A stretch of DNA of 5,394 nucleotides from Thalassospiraceae bacterium (GCA_030637205.1 DAOVVL010000159.1:1-5394); one strand, 5' to 3'; counted from the first letter of the stretch, positions 1 through 5,394 are shown. Translations and numbers: made by a program. The notes: generated from the sequence alone by a model not told the origin.

Positions 1-2
1 CA

Positions 3-617
3 TCGGCCGACGCCGCACGCAAGAACCTGTGCGACGCTGAAGCCCGCGTCAGCTCACACTACCTCATCGACGAAGACGGCACGGTCAGCCGTTTGGTCGA
101 TGAAGACAAACGCGCATGGCATGCGGGTGTGGCGTGGTGGCGCGGTGCGCTGGATGTGAATTCCAGATCCATCGGTATTGAACTGGTCAACCCGGGCCAC
201 GAATTTGGTTATCAAACGTTTCCCGATGTGCAGATGGATGCCCTGATAAGCCTGATCAAGGCGATTGGGCGGCGACATAAAATTCCTGCGCGAAATATAA
301 TTGGCCACGCCGATGTGGCGCCGGGGCGCAAACAAGACCCCGGCGAGCTGTTCGATTGGCATCGCCTGGCGAAGAACGGTATCGGCTTATGGCCCGAAGG
401 GGCAACCCATGTGAACGCGAGCGCCCAAAACGTGGCCGCCATGCTCAACGCCTATGGCTACGATGTGGTGGATTTGAAAGCGACGCTCACCGCCTTTCAG
501 CGCCATTTTCGCCCTGAAAAGGTCGATGGCATTGCCGACGTTGAGACCATTGGCCGGCTGGTTCGCCTGCTTGATATGGCCGTGGCCCAAGATGGCCTGA
601 TCCCCGCCCACGCTTGA
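3..617 (+). CDS. N-acetylmuramoyl-L-alanine amidase, AmiD/AmpD type, with C-terminal peptidoglycan-binding domain (5' partial)
   Basis: This is the 3' part (204 visible residues) of an Amidase_2 family zinc amidase, which cleaves the bond between MurNAc and L-Ala of the stem peptide. Visible family motifs are VSSHYLIDEDG (fragment residues 16-26), KRAWHAG, NSRSIGIELVN with the conserved Glu, and GHADVAPGRKQDPG. In that last motif the His (codon 306-308) and Asp (codon 336-338) match the second and third zinc ligands, and the Lys between them matches the conserved catalytic-site Lys. The first zinc-ligand His should lie before the window. From about fragment residue 135 the sequence (NVAAMLNAYGYDV...TAFQRHFRP...DGIADVETIGRLVRLL) looks like a PG_binding_1 domain. 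This two-domain layout is closer to periplasmic AmiD than to cytoplasmic AmpD, but the compartment cannot be decided without the N terminus. The gene ends 31 bases before rnpB and carries that gene's -35 element over its stop codon. Confidence 0.93.
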   Translation, partial: SADAARKNLCDAEARVSSHYLIDEDGTVSRLVDEDKRAWHAGVAWWRGALDVNSRSIGIELVNPGHEFGYQTFPDVQMDALISLIKAIGRRHKIPARNIIGHADVAPGRKQDPGELFDWHRLAKNGIGLWPEGATHVNASAQNVAAMLNAYGYDVVDLKATLTAFQRHFRPEKVDGIADVETIGRLVRLLDMAVAQDGLIPAHA

Positions 618-641
618 CGTGAACCCCTAAATGGCTAGGTT
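614..641 (+). promoter_or_regulatory. Probable rnpB promoter (TTGACG - 16 bp - TAGGTT)
   Basis: TTGACG at 614-619 is a near-consensus housekeeping -35 box. It is followed after 16 bp by TAGGTT at 636-641, which keeps the T-A---T positions of a -10 box. The first base of the predicted RNase P RNA (649) lies 8 bases after the -10 box, the expected distance for a start site. The -35 overlaps the TGA stop (615-617) of the amidase gene. The boxes are seen; promoter activity is inferred. Confidence 0.7.
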
Positions 642-648
642 AGGCCCC

Positions 649-1056
<408 letters not shown>

Positions 1057-1100
1057 ATTTTACCTCAGCTTGCAACTGGGCGAATCGCCCCGAAAAAGCC

Positions 1101-1139
1101 GCCCAAAGGCACTTAACAGCCGCCTTTTGGGCCTTTGTT
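1101..1139 (+). terminator. Possible rho-independent terminator of rnpB
   Basis: GCCCAAAGGC (1101-1110) pairs with GCCTTTTGGGC (1122-1132) with one bulged T and an 11-base loop. It is followed by the U-rich but interrupted tract CTTTGTT (1133-1139). The hairpin lies about 45 bases after the mature 3' end of rnpB, consistent with 3' trimming of the primary transcript. The weak U tract keeps confidence moderate. Confidence 0.55.
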
Positions 1140-1142
1140 GGG

Positions 1143-1161
1143 GCGCGATTGCCGATCGCGC
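1143..1161. other. GC-rich hairpin downstream of the rnpB terminator
   Basis: GCGCGAT-type arm 1143-1149 pairs perfectly (7 bp) with 1155-1161 around a 5-base loop. No T tract follows on either strand, so it is not a simple terminator. It could act as a second stop or as a processing structure. No function can be assigned. Confidence 0.4.
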
Positions 1162-1289
1162 GAATGGGGCCGATTTGGCCGTAAAACCGGAACGAAAAAA
1201 GAACAAAAATCCGGAATTTAGCTCGCAAATGCCAAAATCTTGTGCATTTTCAAGTGCTTTAGCCTTTTTTCCCCCATTTGCTGGGGGGT
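1162..1289. other. Non-coding spacer between rnpB terminator region and mraZ leader
   Basis: This spacer of about 130 bases includes an AT-rich, A-tract-containing stretch around 1190-1270. A small C5A/TG5 hairpin (1271-1276 with 1282-1287) is preceded, not followed, by six T's, so it does not read as a terminator on the + strand. I see no ribosome site followed by a credible coding frame and no recognised RNA gene. Short frames crossing it show no family motifs. Confidence 0.6.
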
Positions 1290-1314
1290 GCCCCATCGCC
1301 TAGTGATTTTGCGC
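1290..1314 (+). repeat. 25-nt direct repeat, upstream copy
   Basis: This copy matches 1427-1451 at 23 of 25 positions, with two transitions (C/T at repeat position 10 and A/G at position 16). Similarity stops at both edges. The two copies start 137 bases apart and bracket the MraZ box array. The core resembles the 5' end of tRNA-Glu, less well than the downstream copy does. Confidence 0.8.
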
Positions 1315-1333
1315 TAACCCCAAGCAAAACCAC
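1303..1333. other. Imperfect inverted repeat in the mraZ leader
   Basis: GTGATTTTGC (1303-1312) faces GCAAAACCAC (1324-1333) over an 11-base loop. On the + strand there is one A-C mismatch. On the - strand the same position becomes a G-U pair, so the stem would be fully paired there. The left arm lies inside the upstream copy of the 25-nt repeat. Confidence 0.5.
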
Positions 1334-1338
1334 GACTT

Positions 1339-1383
1339 TCCATTGACGCCCATAGATGCCCATGATATCCCATTTATACCCAT
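1339..1383 (-). promoter_or_regulatory. MraZ operator: five 10-bp-phased ATGGG boxes
   Basis: CCCAT occurs at 1349, 1359, 1369 and 1379, exactly 10 bp apart, with a degenerate in-phase TCCAT at 1339. Read on the - strand these are ATGGG units with 5-bp spacers. This matches the known MraZ target in other bacteria, namely direct TGGGN repeats with 5-bp spacers just before mraZ. One helical turn per unit fits binding by the ring-shaped MraZ oligomer along one DNA face. The array ends 85 bases before the mraZ start codon, so autoregulation of mraZ and of the downstream operon is likely. The repeat pattern is seen; MraZ binding is inferred from family knowledge. Confidence 0.85.
1343..1371 (+). 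promoter_or_regulatory. Candidate mraZ/dcw promoter inside the operator
   Basis: TTGACG at 1343-1348 is a good -35 box between operator units 1 and 2. With a 17-bp spacer the -10 would be TATCCC (1366-1371), which is weak. An alternative -10, TATAGT at 1393-1398, is better but lacks a recognisable -35. A promoter here would be covered by bound MraZ, as expected for repression. The exact start site is uncertain. Confidence 0.4.
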
Positions 1384-1398
1384 GGGGGTTCTTATAGT

Positions 1399-1424
1399 AC
1401 GGGAAAAAACCCGTCTGGTACGGG
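1399..1424 (+). other. Competing hairpins in the mraZ leader
   Basis: CCCGT (1410-1414) can pair either with ACGGG upstream (1399-1403, A6 loop) or with ACGGG downstream (1420-1424, 5-base loop). The two partner arms belong to a GTACGGGAA direct repeat (1397-1405 and 1418-1426). The stems are only 5 bp, so any regulatory role is speculative. Confidence 0.45.
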
Positions 1425-1426
1425 AA

Positions 1427-1451
1427 GCCCCATCGTCTAGTGGTTTTGCGC
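1427..1451 (+). repeat. 25-nt direct repeat, downstream copy, tRNA-Glu-like core
   Basis: This is the second copy of the repeat at 1290-1314, ending just before the mraZ ribosome site. Its core, CCCCATCGTCTAGTGGTT (1428-1445), is what I recall as the acceptor-arm/D-arm 5' end of many bacterial and plastid tRNA-Glu genes. The following bases (TTGCGC) do not close a D stem and no anticodon or T arm follows, so it is not a tRNA gene. Confidence 0.75.
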
Positions 1452-1456
1452 AACGT

Positions 1457-1463
1457 GAGGGGG
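1457..1463 (+). promoter_or_regulatory. mraZ ribosome binding site
   Basis: GAGGGGG at 1457-1463 lies 5 bases before the ATG at 1469. It supports this start over the longer in-frame opening back to TTG 1343, which would run through the operator. Confidence 0.75.
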
Positions 1464-1468
1464 TCGTT

Positions 1469-1954
1469 ATGGCGCTGCTGGTAGGCAGACACCTCAATAA
1501 AGTCGACACGAAGGGCCGTGTATCCGTGCCCAAACCGTTCCGCGATGCACTGGGTGCGGGCGGCGGGTTTGTCGGCGTGTTTGTGTATCCGTTTTTCAAA
1601 TACCCGGCCCTTGAAGGTTCGGGCGAAGCTTTCATGCAACGTCTCGCGCTTAGTCTTGAAAACAATCTCGACCTTTTTTCCGATGAACAGGAAGACCTGG
1701 CATCCATCACGCTGGAAAGCACACACCAGTTGGCGTTTGATCCCGAAGGCCGGGTGGTTTTGCCCGAAGCACTTTCAGCACACGCCAACATCACCACCCA
1801 GGCGTTGTTTGTTGGCCGGGGATCGCGTTTTCAAATCTGGTCGCCGGAACTTTACGAACGCCACCGCGGCGGTGCATTGGAGCGTGCGCGTGAACAAGGC
1901 GCAACCCTGCAACTGGCGCCTGTCACACCCTCAAATCCCCGCTCAGGAGATTGA
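1469..1954 (+). CDS. mraZ: MraZ, transcriptional regulator of the division/cell wall cluster
   Basis: The predicted protein has 161 residues and two tandem SpoVT/AbrB-like MraZ domains. The signature of the first is DTKGRVSVP (residues 13-21) and of the second DPEGRVVLP (91-99). The conserved FVGRGSRFQIWSPELYERHR region follows at 114-133. MraZ forms ring-shaped oligomers that bind tandem TGGGN boxes. In known cases it controls its own operon, and a matching five-box array lies just upstream of this gene. The ATG at 1469 was chosen because of the GAGGGGG ribosome site and because the family's conserved N-terminal domain begins within the first few residues. The frame stays open back to 1343, but that stretch is leader DNA. 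Residues from about 145 on form a polar, poorly conserved tail. The gene is first in the operon and the next start follows 3 bases after its stop. RsmH reportedly opposes MraZ activity in E. coli, so adjacency is functionally sensible. Confidence 0.96.
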   Translation: MALLVGRHLNKVDTKGRVSVPKPFRDALGAGGGFVGVFVYPFFKYPALEGSGEAFMQRLALSLENNLDLFSDEQEDLASITLESTHQLAFDPEGRVVLPEALSAHANITTQALFVGRGSRFQIWSPELYERHRGGALERAREQGATLQLAPVTPSNPRSGD

Positions 1955-1957
1955 GCC

Positions 1958-2926
1958 ATGATGACCGCCGGCACGCCCCACACCCCGGTCATGCTCAACG
2001 AAGTGCTCGCAGCCCTTTCCCCCGTCGATGGCGGTATTTACGTTGACGGAACTTTTGGTGCCGGGGGTTATTCCCGCGCCTTTTTAGAAGCTGCCAGTTG
2101 CACCGTTTACGCCATTGATCGCGACGCCAGCGCCGTTCAACGCGGGCGCGAACTGGAAGCCGAATACGCCGGGCGTTTTAACGTGATCGAAGGCTGCTTT
2201 GGTTCCATGGCCGAGCTGTTGTCGGAACGCGGCATTGGCCCGGTTGATGGTGTTGCGCTGGATCTGGGCGTTTCGTCCATGCAGCTTGATATCGCAGAAC
2301 GTGGATTTTCGTTTCGCAACGATGGCCCGCTGGACATGCGCATGGGCAGCGATGGTTTAAGCGCCGCTGACGCGGTTAACAACCTGGAAGAAACCGAACT
2401 GGCAGGCATCATTCGCGAACTGGGCGAAGAGCGCCACGCCAAACGTGTGGCCCGCGCCATTGTCGAGGCCCGCAAAGAGGCCCCCATCACCCGTACTTTG
2501 GAACTGGCAGGCGTGGTTCGCCGCGTGGTGCCAAAATCGAAAGACGGTATCGATCCCGCAACGCGCACTTTTCAGGCGCTGCGCATTCATGTGAACGACG
2601 AACTGGGTGAAGTTGATCGCGGCCTCATTGGTGCCGAAACCGTATTGGCTGAGGGCGGGCGTCTGGTGGTGGTGACGTTTCATTCACTGGAAGATCGCCG
2701 GGTGAAAAAGTTTATGCGCGACCGCAGCGGTTCCGCTCCGCGCCCGTCGCGCCACGCACCCATCGATACCAGCACCGGGCCGGAGCCCACGTTTAAGGTG
2801 ATCAACCGTCGTGCGATCAGCGCCACTGATGAGGAAACAAGATCAAATCCCCGTTCGCGTTCAGCCAAACTTCGCGCCGCCGAGCGTACCGCCGCGCCGA
2901 TCTGGGAAACGCAGGTGCGCTCATGA
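1958..2926 (+). CDS. rsmH: 16S rRNA (cytosine-1402 N4) methyltransferase RsmH (MraW)
   Basis: This 322-residue S-adenosylmethionine-dependent enzyme N4-methylates C1402 in the decoding centre of 16S rRNA. Family motifs appear in order: HTPVMLNEVL (8-17), the SAM-binding loop DGTFGAGGYS (30-39), the acidic DRD ending motif II (54-56), DLGVSSMQLD (102-111), GFSFRNDGPLDMRM (116-129), GEERHAKRVARAI (156-168), TFQALRIHVNDEL (204-216), TFHSLEDRRVKKFM (240-253), and the C-terminal NPRSRSAKLRAAER (297-310). The insert between the two core halves is the helical substrate-binding domain of the family. Length is normal. Two ATGs stand in tandem (1958 and 1961); the first is favoured, with AGGAGA at 1945-1950 inside the end of mraZ, 7 bases upstream. 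Its stop overlaps the ftsL start by 4 bp (ATGA), indicating translational coupling. No anomalies are seen. Confidence 0.98.
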   Translation: MMTAGTPHTPVMLNEVLAALSPVDGGIYVDGTFGAGGYSRAFLEAASCTVYAIDRDASAVQRGRELEAEYAGRFNVIEGCFGSMAELLSERGIGPVDGVALDLGVSSMQLDIAERGFSFRNDGPLDMRMGSDGLSAADAVNNLEETELAGIIRELGEERHAKRVARAIVEARKEAPITRTLELAGVVRRVVPKSKDGIDPATRTFQALRIHVNDELGEVDRGLIGAETVLAEGGRLVVVTFHSLEDRRVKKFMRDRSGSAPRPSRHAPIDTSTGPEPTFKVINRRAISATDEETRSNPRSRSAKLRAAERTAAPIWETQVRS

Positions 2927-3240
2927 AAAGCAAAATCGGATTGATGCGCCATACCACCGTTTTGTTCCTGTTGTTGGCAGGCGGCATCAGCGTACTTTTG
3001 TTTTCGGTCAAGTATCAGGTGCAGGATCTGGAAGAAGACCGCGTTTCGCTGATCCAGGAAATAAAATCTGAACGCCGCGCCATCCATGTGTTGAAAGCGG
3101 AATGGAGCTATCTGAACAATCCCGCCCGCATCGGCGCGCTGGCAGAAAAACATTTGGGCTTTGGTAAAACCGATCCTGAAAAAATGTTCGACGTCGATGG
3201 CGTTGAGGCAATTCCCTTTCGCAAGGGGGTCGCCGAATGA
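2923..3240 (+). CDS. ftsL: Cell division protein FtsL
   Basis: The predicted protein is small and bitopic, with 105 residues. It has a short basic cytoplasmic N terminus (MKSKIGLMRH), one membrane segment at about 11-28 (TTVLFLLLAGGISVLLFS), then a periplasmic coiled-coil-like helix at about 30-60 (YQVQDLEEDRVSLIQEIKSE...). The stretch LKAEWSYLNNPARIGALAEKHLGF (about 57-80) is the typical ending seen in alphaproteobacterial FtsL. FtsL joins DivIC/FtsB and FtsQ and relays activation to the septal synthase FtsW-FtsI. Its position between rsmH and ftsI is the canonical one and strengthens the call, because FtsL sequences are poorly conserved. Both ends overlap neighbours by 4 bp in ATGA junctions. 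Its own ribosome site is weak (GCAGG a few bases upstream), so expression probably depends on coupling to rsmH translation. Confidence 0.95.
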   Translation: MKSKIGLMRHTTVLFLLLAGGISVLLFSVKYQVQDLEEDRVSLIQEIKSERRAIHVLKAEWSYLNNPARIGALAEKHLGFGKTDPEKMFDVDGVEAIPFRKGVAE

Positions 3241-5024
3241 GCAAGAACACAGCCAGCGAACAGGCAATTTTATTTGACAGCCTCGACCCTGATCGCATCC
3301 GTGTTGAAAGCGCCAGAAAGCTGGCGCTGGAAACTGGCCGCACCCGTTTGCTGGTGACCGGCGTGGTGTTGTGTTTGGCATTTGCCGCATTGGCTGTGCG
3401 TCTGGCTGAACTGACCGCGTTTGGTATTCCGCCGGGGGTTCGTCTGGCAAGTCTTAGCCCGCACAATAAACCGATCACCGCGCGCGCCGATATTCGCGAC
3501 CGCAACGCCATGTTGATAGCGACCAGCCTGCCGACCCGATCGCTGTTTGCCGATCCGCGCGATGTGATGGACATCGAGGAAGCCGCGTTAAAGCTGGGCG
3601 CGCTTTTGCCCAACCTTAGTGCTGAGGATGTTCGCCACAAGCTGGCGCTGGGTGGGCGCTTTCAATGGATTGCGCGCAACCTGACGCCGACGCAGGTTTA
3701 TGCGGTCAACCGGCTGGGCCTTCCGGGCTTCAGTTTTCGCGATGGCGAGCGCCGCGTTTATCCGTTTGGCCCTATTTTCGCCCATGTTCTGGGCTACACA
3801 GATGTTGACGGACGCGGCATTGCCGGGGTTGAGCGCGCGTTCGATGAGAAACTCAGCGAACCCGTGGCCCCGGGTGAGACACGCGGCATTGATCTGGCGC
3901 TCGATCTCAGGTTTCAGACCATTCTTCGCGAGGAATTGGCAGCAGCACAGCAACGCTTCAGCGCGGTCGGAGCCGCGGGTGTGGTGATCGACGCCAAAAC
4001 CGGCGAAGTGCTGGCTATGGCTTCGTTGCCTGATTTCAATCCCAACGAGCCGGAACAGGCGCTGGGTAAAAACGGTTTTAATCGCGCGACCAAAGGCGTT
4101 TACGAAATGGGTTCGACGTTCAAATTATTTTCAACCGCAACCGCACTTGATAGCGGCGCGGTCAGCATCGCGGATGGTTATGACACGTCTGAGCCGATCA
4201 AGGCTGCGCGCTTTACGATCAACGATTTCCACGGCAAGAAACGCTGGCTTTCTGTGCCGGAAATTCTGGTTTATTCATCCAATATCGGAACCGCCAAGAT
4301 GGCACTGGAAGTTGGTGCCAAAAAACAAAAAGAATATATGCGCCGCTTTGGCATGCTTAGCCCCGCAGCAATCGAAATCCCCGAAGTCGGCCACCCGCTG
4401 TATCCGGAACGCTGGGGTGAAATTTCAACCATGACCATTTCATATGGCCACGGCATTGCGGTCAGCCCGTTGCATGTGGCATCCGGCGTGGCAACGCTGG
4501 TCAACGGCGGTGTGATGCACCCGCCCAGCATACTCAAACGCGACGCCAATTCGTTGATCGTGGAAGAACGTGTGCTAGCCCCTAAAACATCCGCGACCAT
4601 GCGCGCGTTGATGCGCTTGGTGGTGCGTTTCGGTACCGGCAAAAACGCCGATGTAAAAGGCTACCGCGTTGGCGGCAAAACCGGCACGGCGGAAAAACAG
4701 GTCGGCGGCGGCTATTCCGAAGATGCGCTGGTGTCGTCGTTTGTTGGCGCATTTCCCATGAACGATCCCCGCTATGTGGTGTTGGTGGTAATCGATGAAC
4801 CCAAGGGCATTAAAAGCAGCTTCGGTTTTGCAACCGGCGGCTGGGTCGCGGCACCGGCGGTCAAAAGTATTGTTGGGCGCATTGCGGCGCTCACCGGCAT
4901 GTTGCCCCAGGATGTCAGCGACGAAGAGCCCATCAAACCGGGCACGCCGTTTTATATTCCGGCGCGCGCAACCCAACCGGCCCCCAAAATCGCTTTAGGG
5001 GGGATCGCACGTGCGGCTCATTGA
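3237..5024 (+). CDS. ftsI: Peptidoglycan D,D-transpeptidase FtsI (penicillin-binding protein 3)
   Basis: This is a class B penicillin-binding protein of 595 residues that cross-links septal peptidoglycan in complex with FtsW. It has a cytoplasmic N terminus of about 36 residues and a membrane anchor at about 38-58 (LLVTGVVLCLAFAALAVRLAEL). The PBP dimer/pedestal domain begins at ARADIRDRNAMLIA (82-95) and includes YPFGPIFAHVLGYTDVDGRGIAGVE (175-199). The transpeptidase domain follows from about 245. Its three active-site motifs are intact: STFK with nucleophile S293 and K296, SSN at 347-349, and KTGTAEK at 481-487. The YEMGSTFK form is usual in alphaproteobacteria. A proline-rich tail of about 40 residues follows the fold. 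The start overlaps the ftsL stop by 4 bp, with AAGGGGG at 3223-3229 as ribosome site. The 3' end overlaps murE by 14 bp. No disrupted motif is seen. Confidence 0.98.
   Translation: MSKNTASEQAILFDSLDPDRIRVESARKLALETGRTRLLVTGVVLCLAFAALAVRLAELTAFGIPPGVRLASLSPHNKPITARADIRDRNAMLIATSLPTRSLFADPRDVMDIEEAALKLGALLPNLSAEDVRHKLALGGRFQWIARNLTPTQVYAVNRLGLPGFSFRDGERRVYPFGPIFAHVLGYTDVDGRGIAGVERAFDEKLSEPVAPGETRGIDLALDLRFQTILREELAAAQQRFSAVGAAGVVIDAKTGEVLAMASLPDFNPNEPEQALGKNGFNRATKGVYEMGSTFKLFSTATALDSGAVSIADGYDTSEPIKAARFTINDFHGKKRWLSVPEILVYSSNIGTAKMALEVGAKKQKEYMRRFGMLSPAAIEIPEVGHPLYPERWGEISTMTISYGHGIAVSPLHVASGVATLVNGGVMHPPSILKRDANSLIVEERVLAPKTSATMRALMRLVVRFGTGKNADVKGYRVGGKTGTAEKQVGGGYSEDALVSSFVGAFPMNDPRYVVLVVIDEPKGIKSSFGFATGGWVAAPAVKSIVGRIAALTGMLPQDVSDEEPIKPGTPFYIPARATQPAPKIALGGIARAAH
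4997..5003 (+). promoter_or_regulatory. murE ribosome binding site within ftsI
   Basis: AGGGGGG at 4997-5003 lies inside the end of ftsI, 7 bases before GTG 5011. It supports the GTG start over the in-frame ATG at 5050, which would remove the conserved N-terminal residues RLIDLV. Confidence 0.65.
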
Positions 5025-5394
5025 TTTGGTAGACGGAACAGAAGAGATCATGCAGGCAGTAGCGCAAAATGGTCATAACGATCTGGAAATTACGGGCCTG
5101 ACCTGTGATTCCCGTGACGTGCGTCCGGGTTATTTGTTTGCAGCCCTCGCCGGTGAAAAGCTTGACGGTCGTGATTACATTCCCGATGCGCTGGATCATG
5201 GCGCGGTGTGTGTGCTGTCAAACGATACAACTTCAGATGCGCTCAAAACTGTGTGGATTTTGGATGCGAACCCGCGCCATCGCTTCGCCAAACTGGCGGC
5301 GCGCTTTCATGAGCCCCAGCCGGAAAACGTGGTGGCTATTACCGACACCAACGGCAAAACGTCCGTCGCCTCTTTCACGCAACAAATCTGGGAA
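5011..5394 (+). CDS. murE: UDP-N-acetylmuramoyl-tripeptide synthetase MurE (3' partial)
   Basis: These are the first 128 codons of a MurE ligase, which adds the third amino acid (normally meso-diaminopimelate in Gram-negatives) to UDP-MurNAc-L-Ala-D-Glu using ATP in the cytoplasm. The N-terminal Mur ligase domain is recognised by VRLIDLV, ITGLTCDSRDVRPGYLFAALAGEKLDG (27-53, with the DSR motif at 33-35 that contacts UDP-MurNAc), the NPRHRFAKLAARF segment (87-99), and the start of the central ATPase domain VVAITDTNGKTSVASF (107-122). The ATP loop normally reads TGTNGKT; here it is TDTNGKT, with Asp112 replacing a conserved Gly, while Lys116 and Thr117 remain. The GTG start overlaps ftsI by 14 bp. 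The catalytic and substrate-selecting C-terminal parts lie beyond the window, so whether the gene is complete cannot be judged. Confidence 0.95.
   Translation, partial: MRLIDLVDGTEEIMQAVAQNGHNDLEITGLTCDSRDVRPGYLFAALAGEKLDGRDYIPDALDHGAVCVLSNDTTSDALKTVWILDANPRHRFAKLAARFHEPQPENVVAITDTNGKTSVASFTQQIWE

Noticed and set aside
1082..1086. GAATC as a CcrM/GcrA cell-cycle methylation site
   Set aside because: A single GANTC site lies far from the mraZ promoter and just after rnpB. One pentamer is expected by chance and I saw no CtrA-type TTAA-N7-TTAA site nearby.
1265..1290. Rho-independent terminator at the C5A/TG5 hairpin
   Set aside because: The T tract precedes the stem on the + strand, and on the - strand the stem is followed by A's, so neither direction gives a hairpin followed by U's.
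1070..1303. Small + strand frame in the rnpB-mraZ spacer
   Set aside because: It spans the rnpB terminator hairpin and low-complexity A-rich DNA, with no convincing ribosome site or domain-like sequence.
1343..1468. N-terminal extension of MraZ from TTG 1343 (42 extra residues)
   Set aside because: The stretch is the operator and leader with repeats and hairpins. The family's conserved N terminus begins right after ATG 1469, which has its own GAGGGGG ribosome site.
1427..1500. A complete tRNA-Glu gene
   Set aside because: Only the first 18 or so bases resemble tRNA-Glu. The D stem cannot close, and there is no anticodon arm, T arm (GGTTCGAATCC type) or 3' partner for the acceptor stem.
1259..1797. 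Two overlapping - strand frames across the mraZ leader and the first part of mraZ
   Set aside because: They cover the MraZ operator and the well-supported mraZ gene in antisense, lack a ribosome site that I can see, and show no family motifs.
2680..3450. Long open frame on the - strand (256 codons)
   Set aside because: It runs antisense across rsmH, ftsL and ftsI, all of which have clear family motifs. Its translation shows no recognisable domain, as expected for a mirror frame in GC-rich DNA.

Overview
The window is a stretch of an alphaproteobacterial chromosome covering the start of the division and cell wall (dcw) cluster. Protein signatures, the moderately GC-rich codon use and the gene order (peptidoglycan amidase, RNase P RNA, then mraZ-rsmH-ftsL-ftsI-murE) all point this way. 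They resemble what I know from Rhodospirillales-type genomes, but I cannot name a genus from sequence alone. Everything real is on the + strand.

Positions 1-617 hold the 3' part of an AmiD/AmpD-type N-acetylmuramoyl-L-alanine amidase with a C-terminal peptidoglycan-binding domain; its start lies before the window. A compact promoter overlapping its stop codon drives rnpB (about 649-1056), the catalytic RNA of RNase P. The ends of rnpB form a perfect 12-bp P1 helix, and a likely terminator hairpin follows.

Positions 1057-1468 are a non-coding leader of about 410 bases before mraZ and the part of the window with most unexplained structure. It contains five CCCAT-like units in exact 10-bp phase (MraZ operator), a -35-like TTGACG inside that array, two copies of a 25-nt direct repeat whose core resembles the 5' end of tRNA-Glu, and several hairpins, two of them mutually exclusive.

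From 1469 the genes are packed as one operon. mraZ encodes the cluster's transcription regulator. rsmH encodes the 16S rRNA m4C1402 methyltransferase and starts 3 bases after the mraZ stop. ftsL encodes a divisome bitopic protein and overlaps rsmH by 4 bp. ftsI encodes the septal transpeptidase PBP3 and overlaps ftsL by 4 bp. murE encodes the UDP-MurNAc-tripeptide ligase, overlaps ftsI by 14 bp from a GTG start, and is cut by the window end. Together they link precursor synthesis (MurE), septal cross-linking (FtsI with FtsL), ribosome maturation (RsmH) and feedback control (MraZ).

The coding part is ordinary and well conserved, and I see no previously undescribed system in it. The items worth a second look are the mraZ leader architecture and a Gly-to-Asp change in the ATP-binding loop of the partial MurE.
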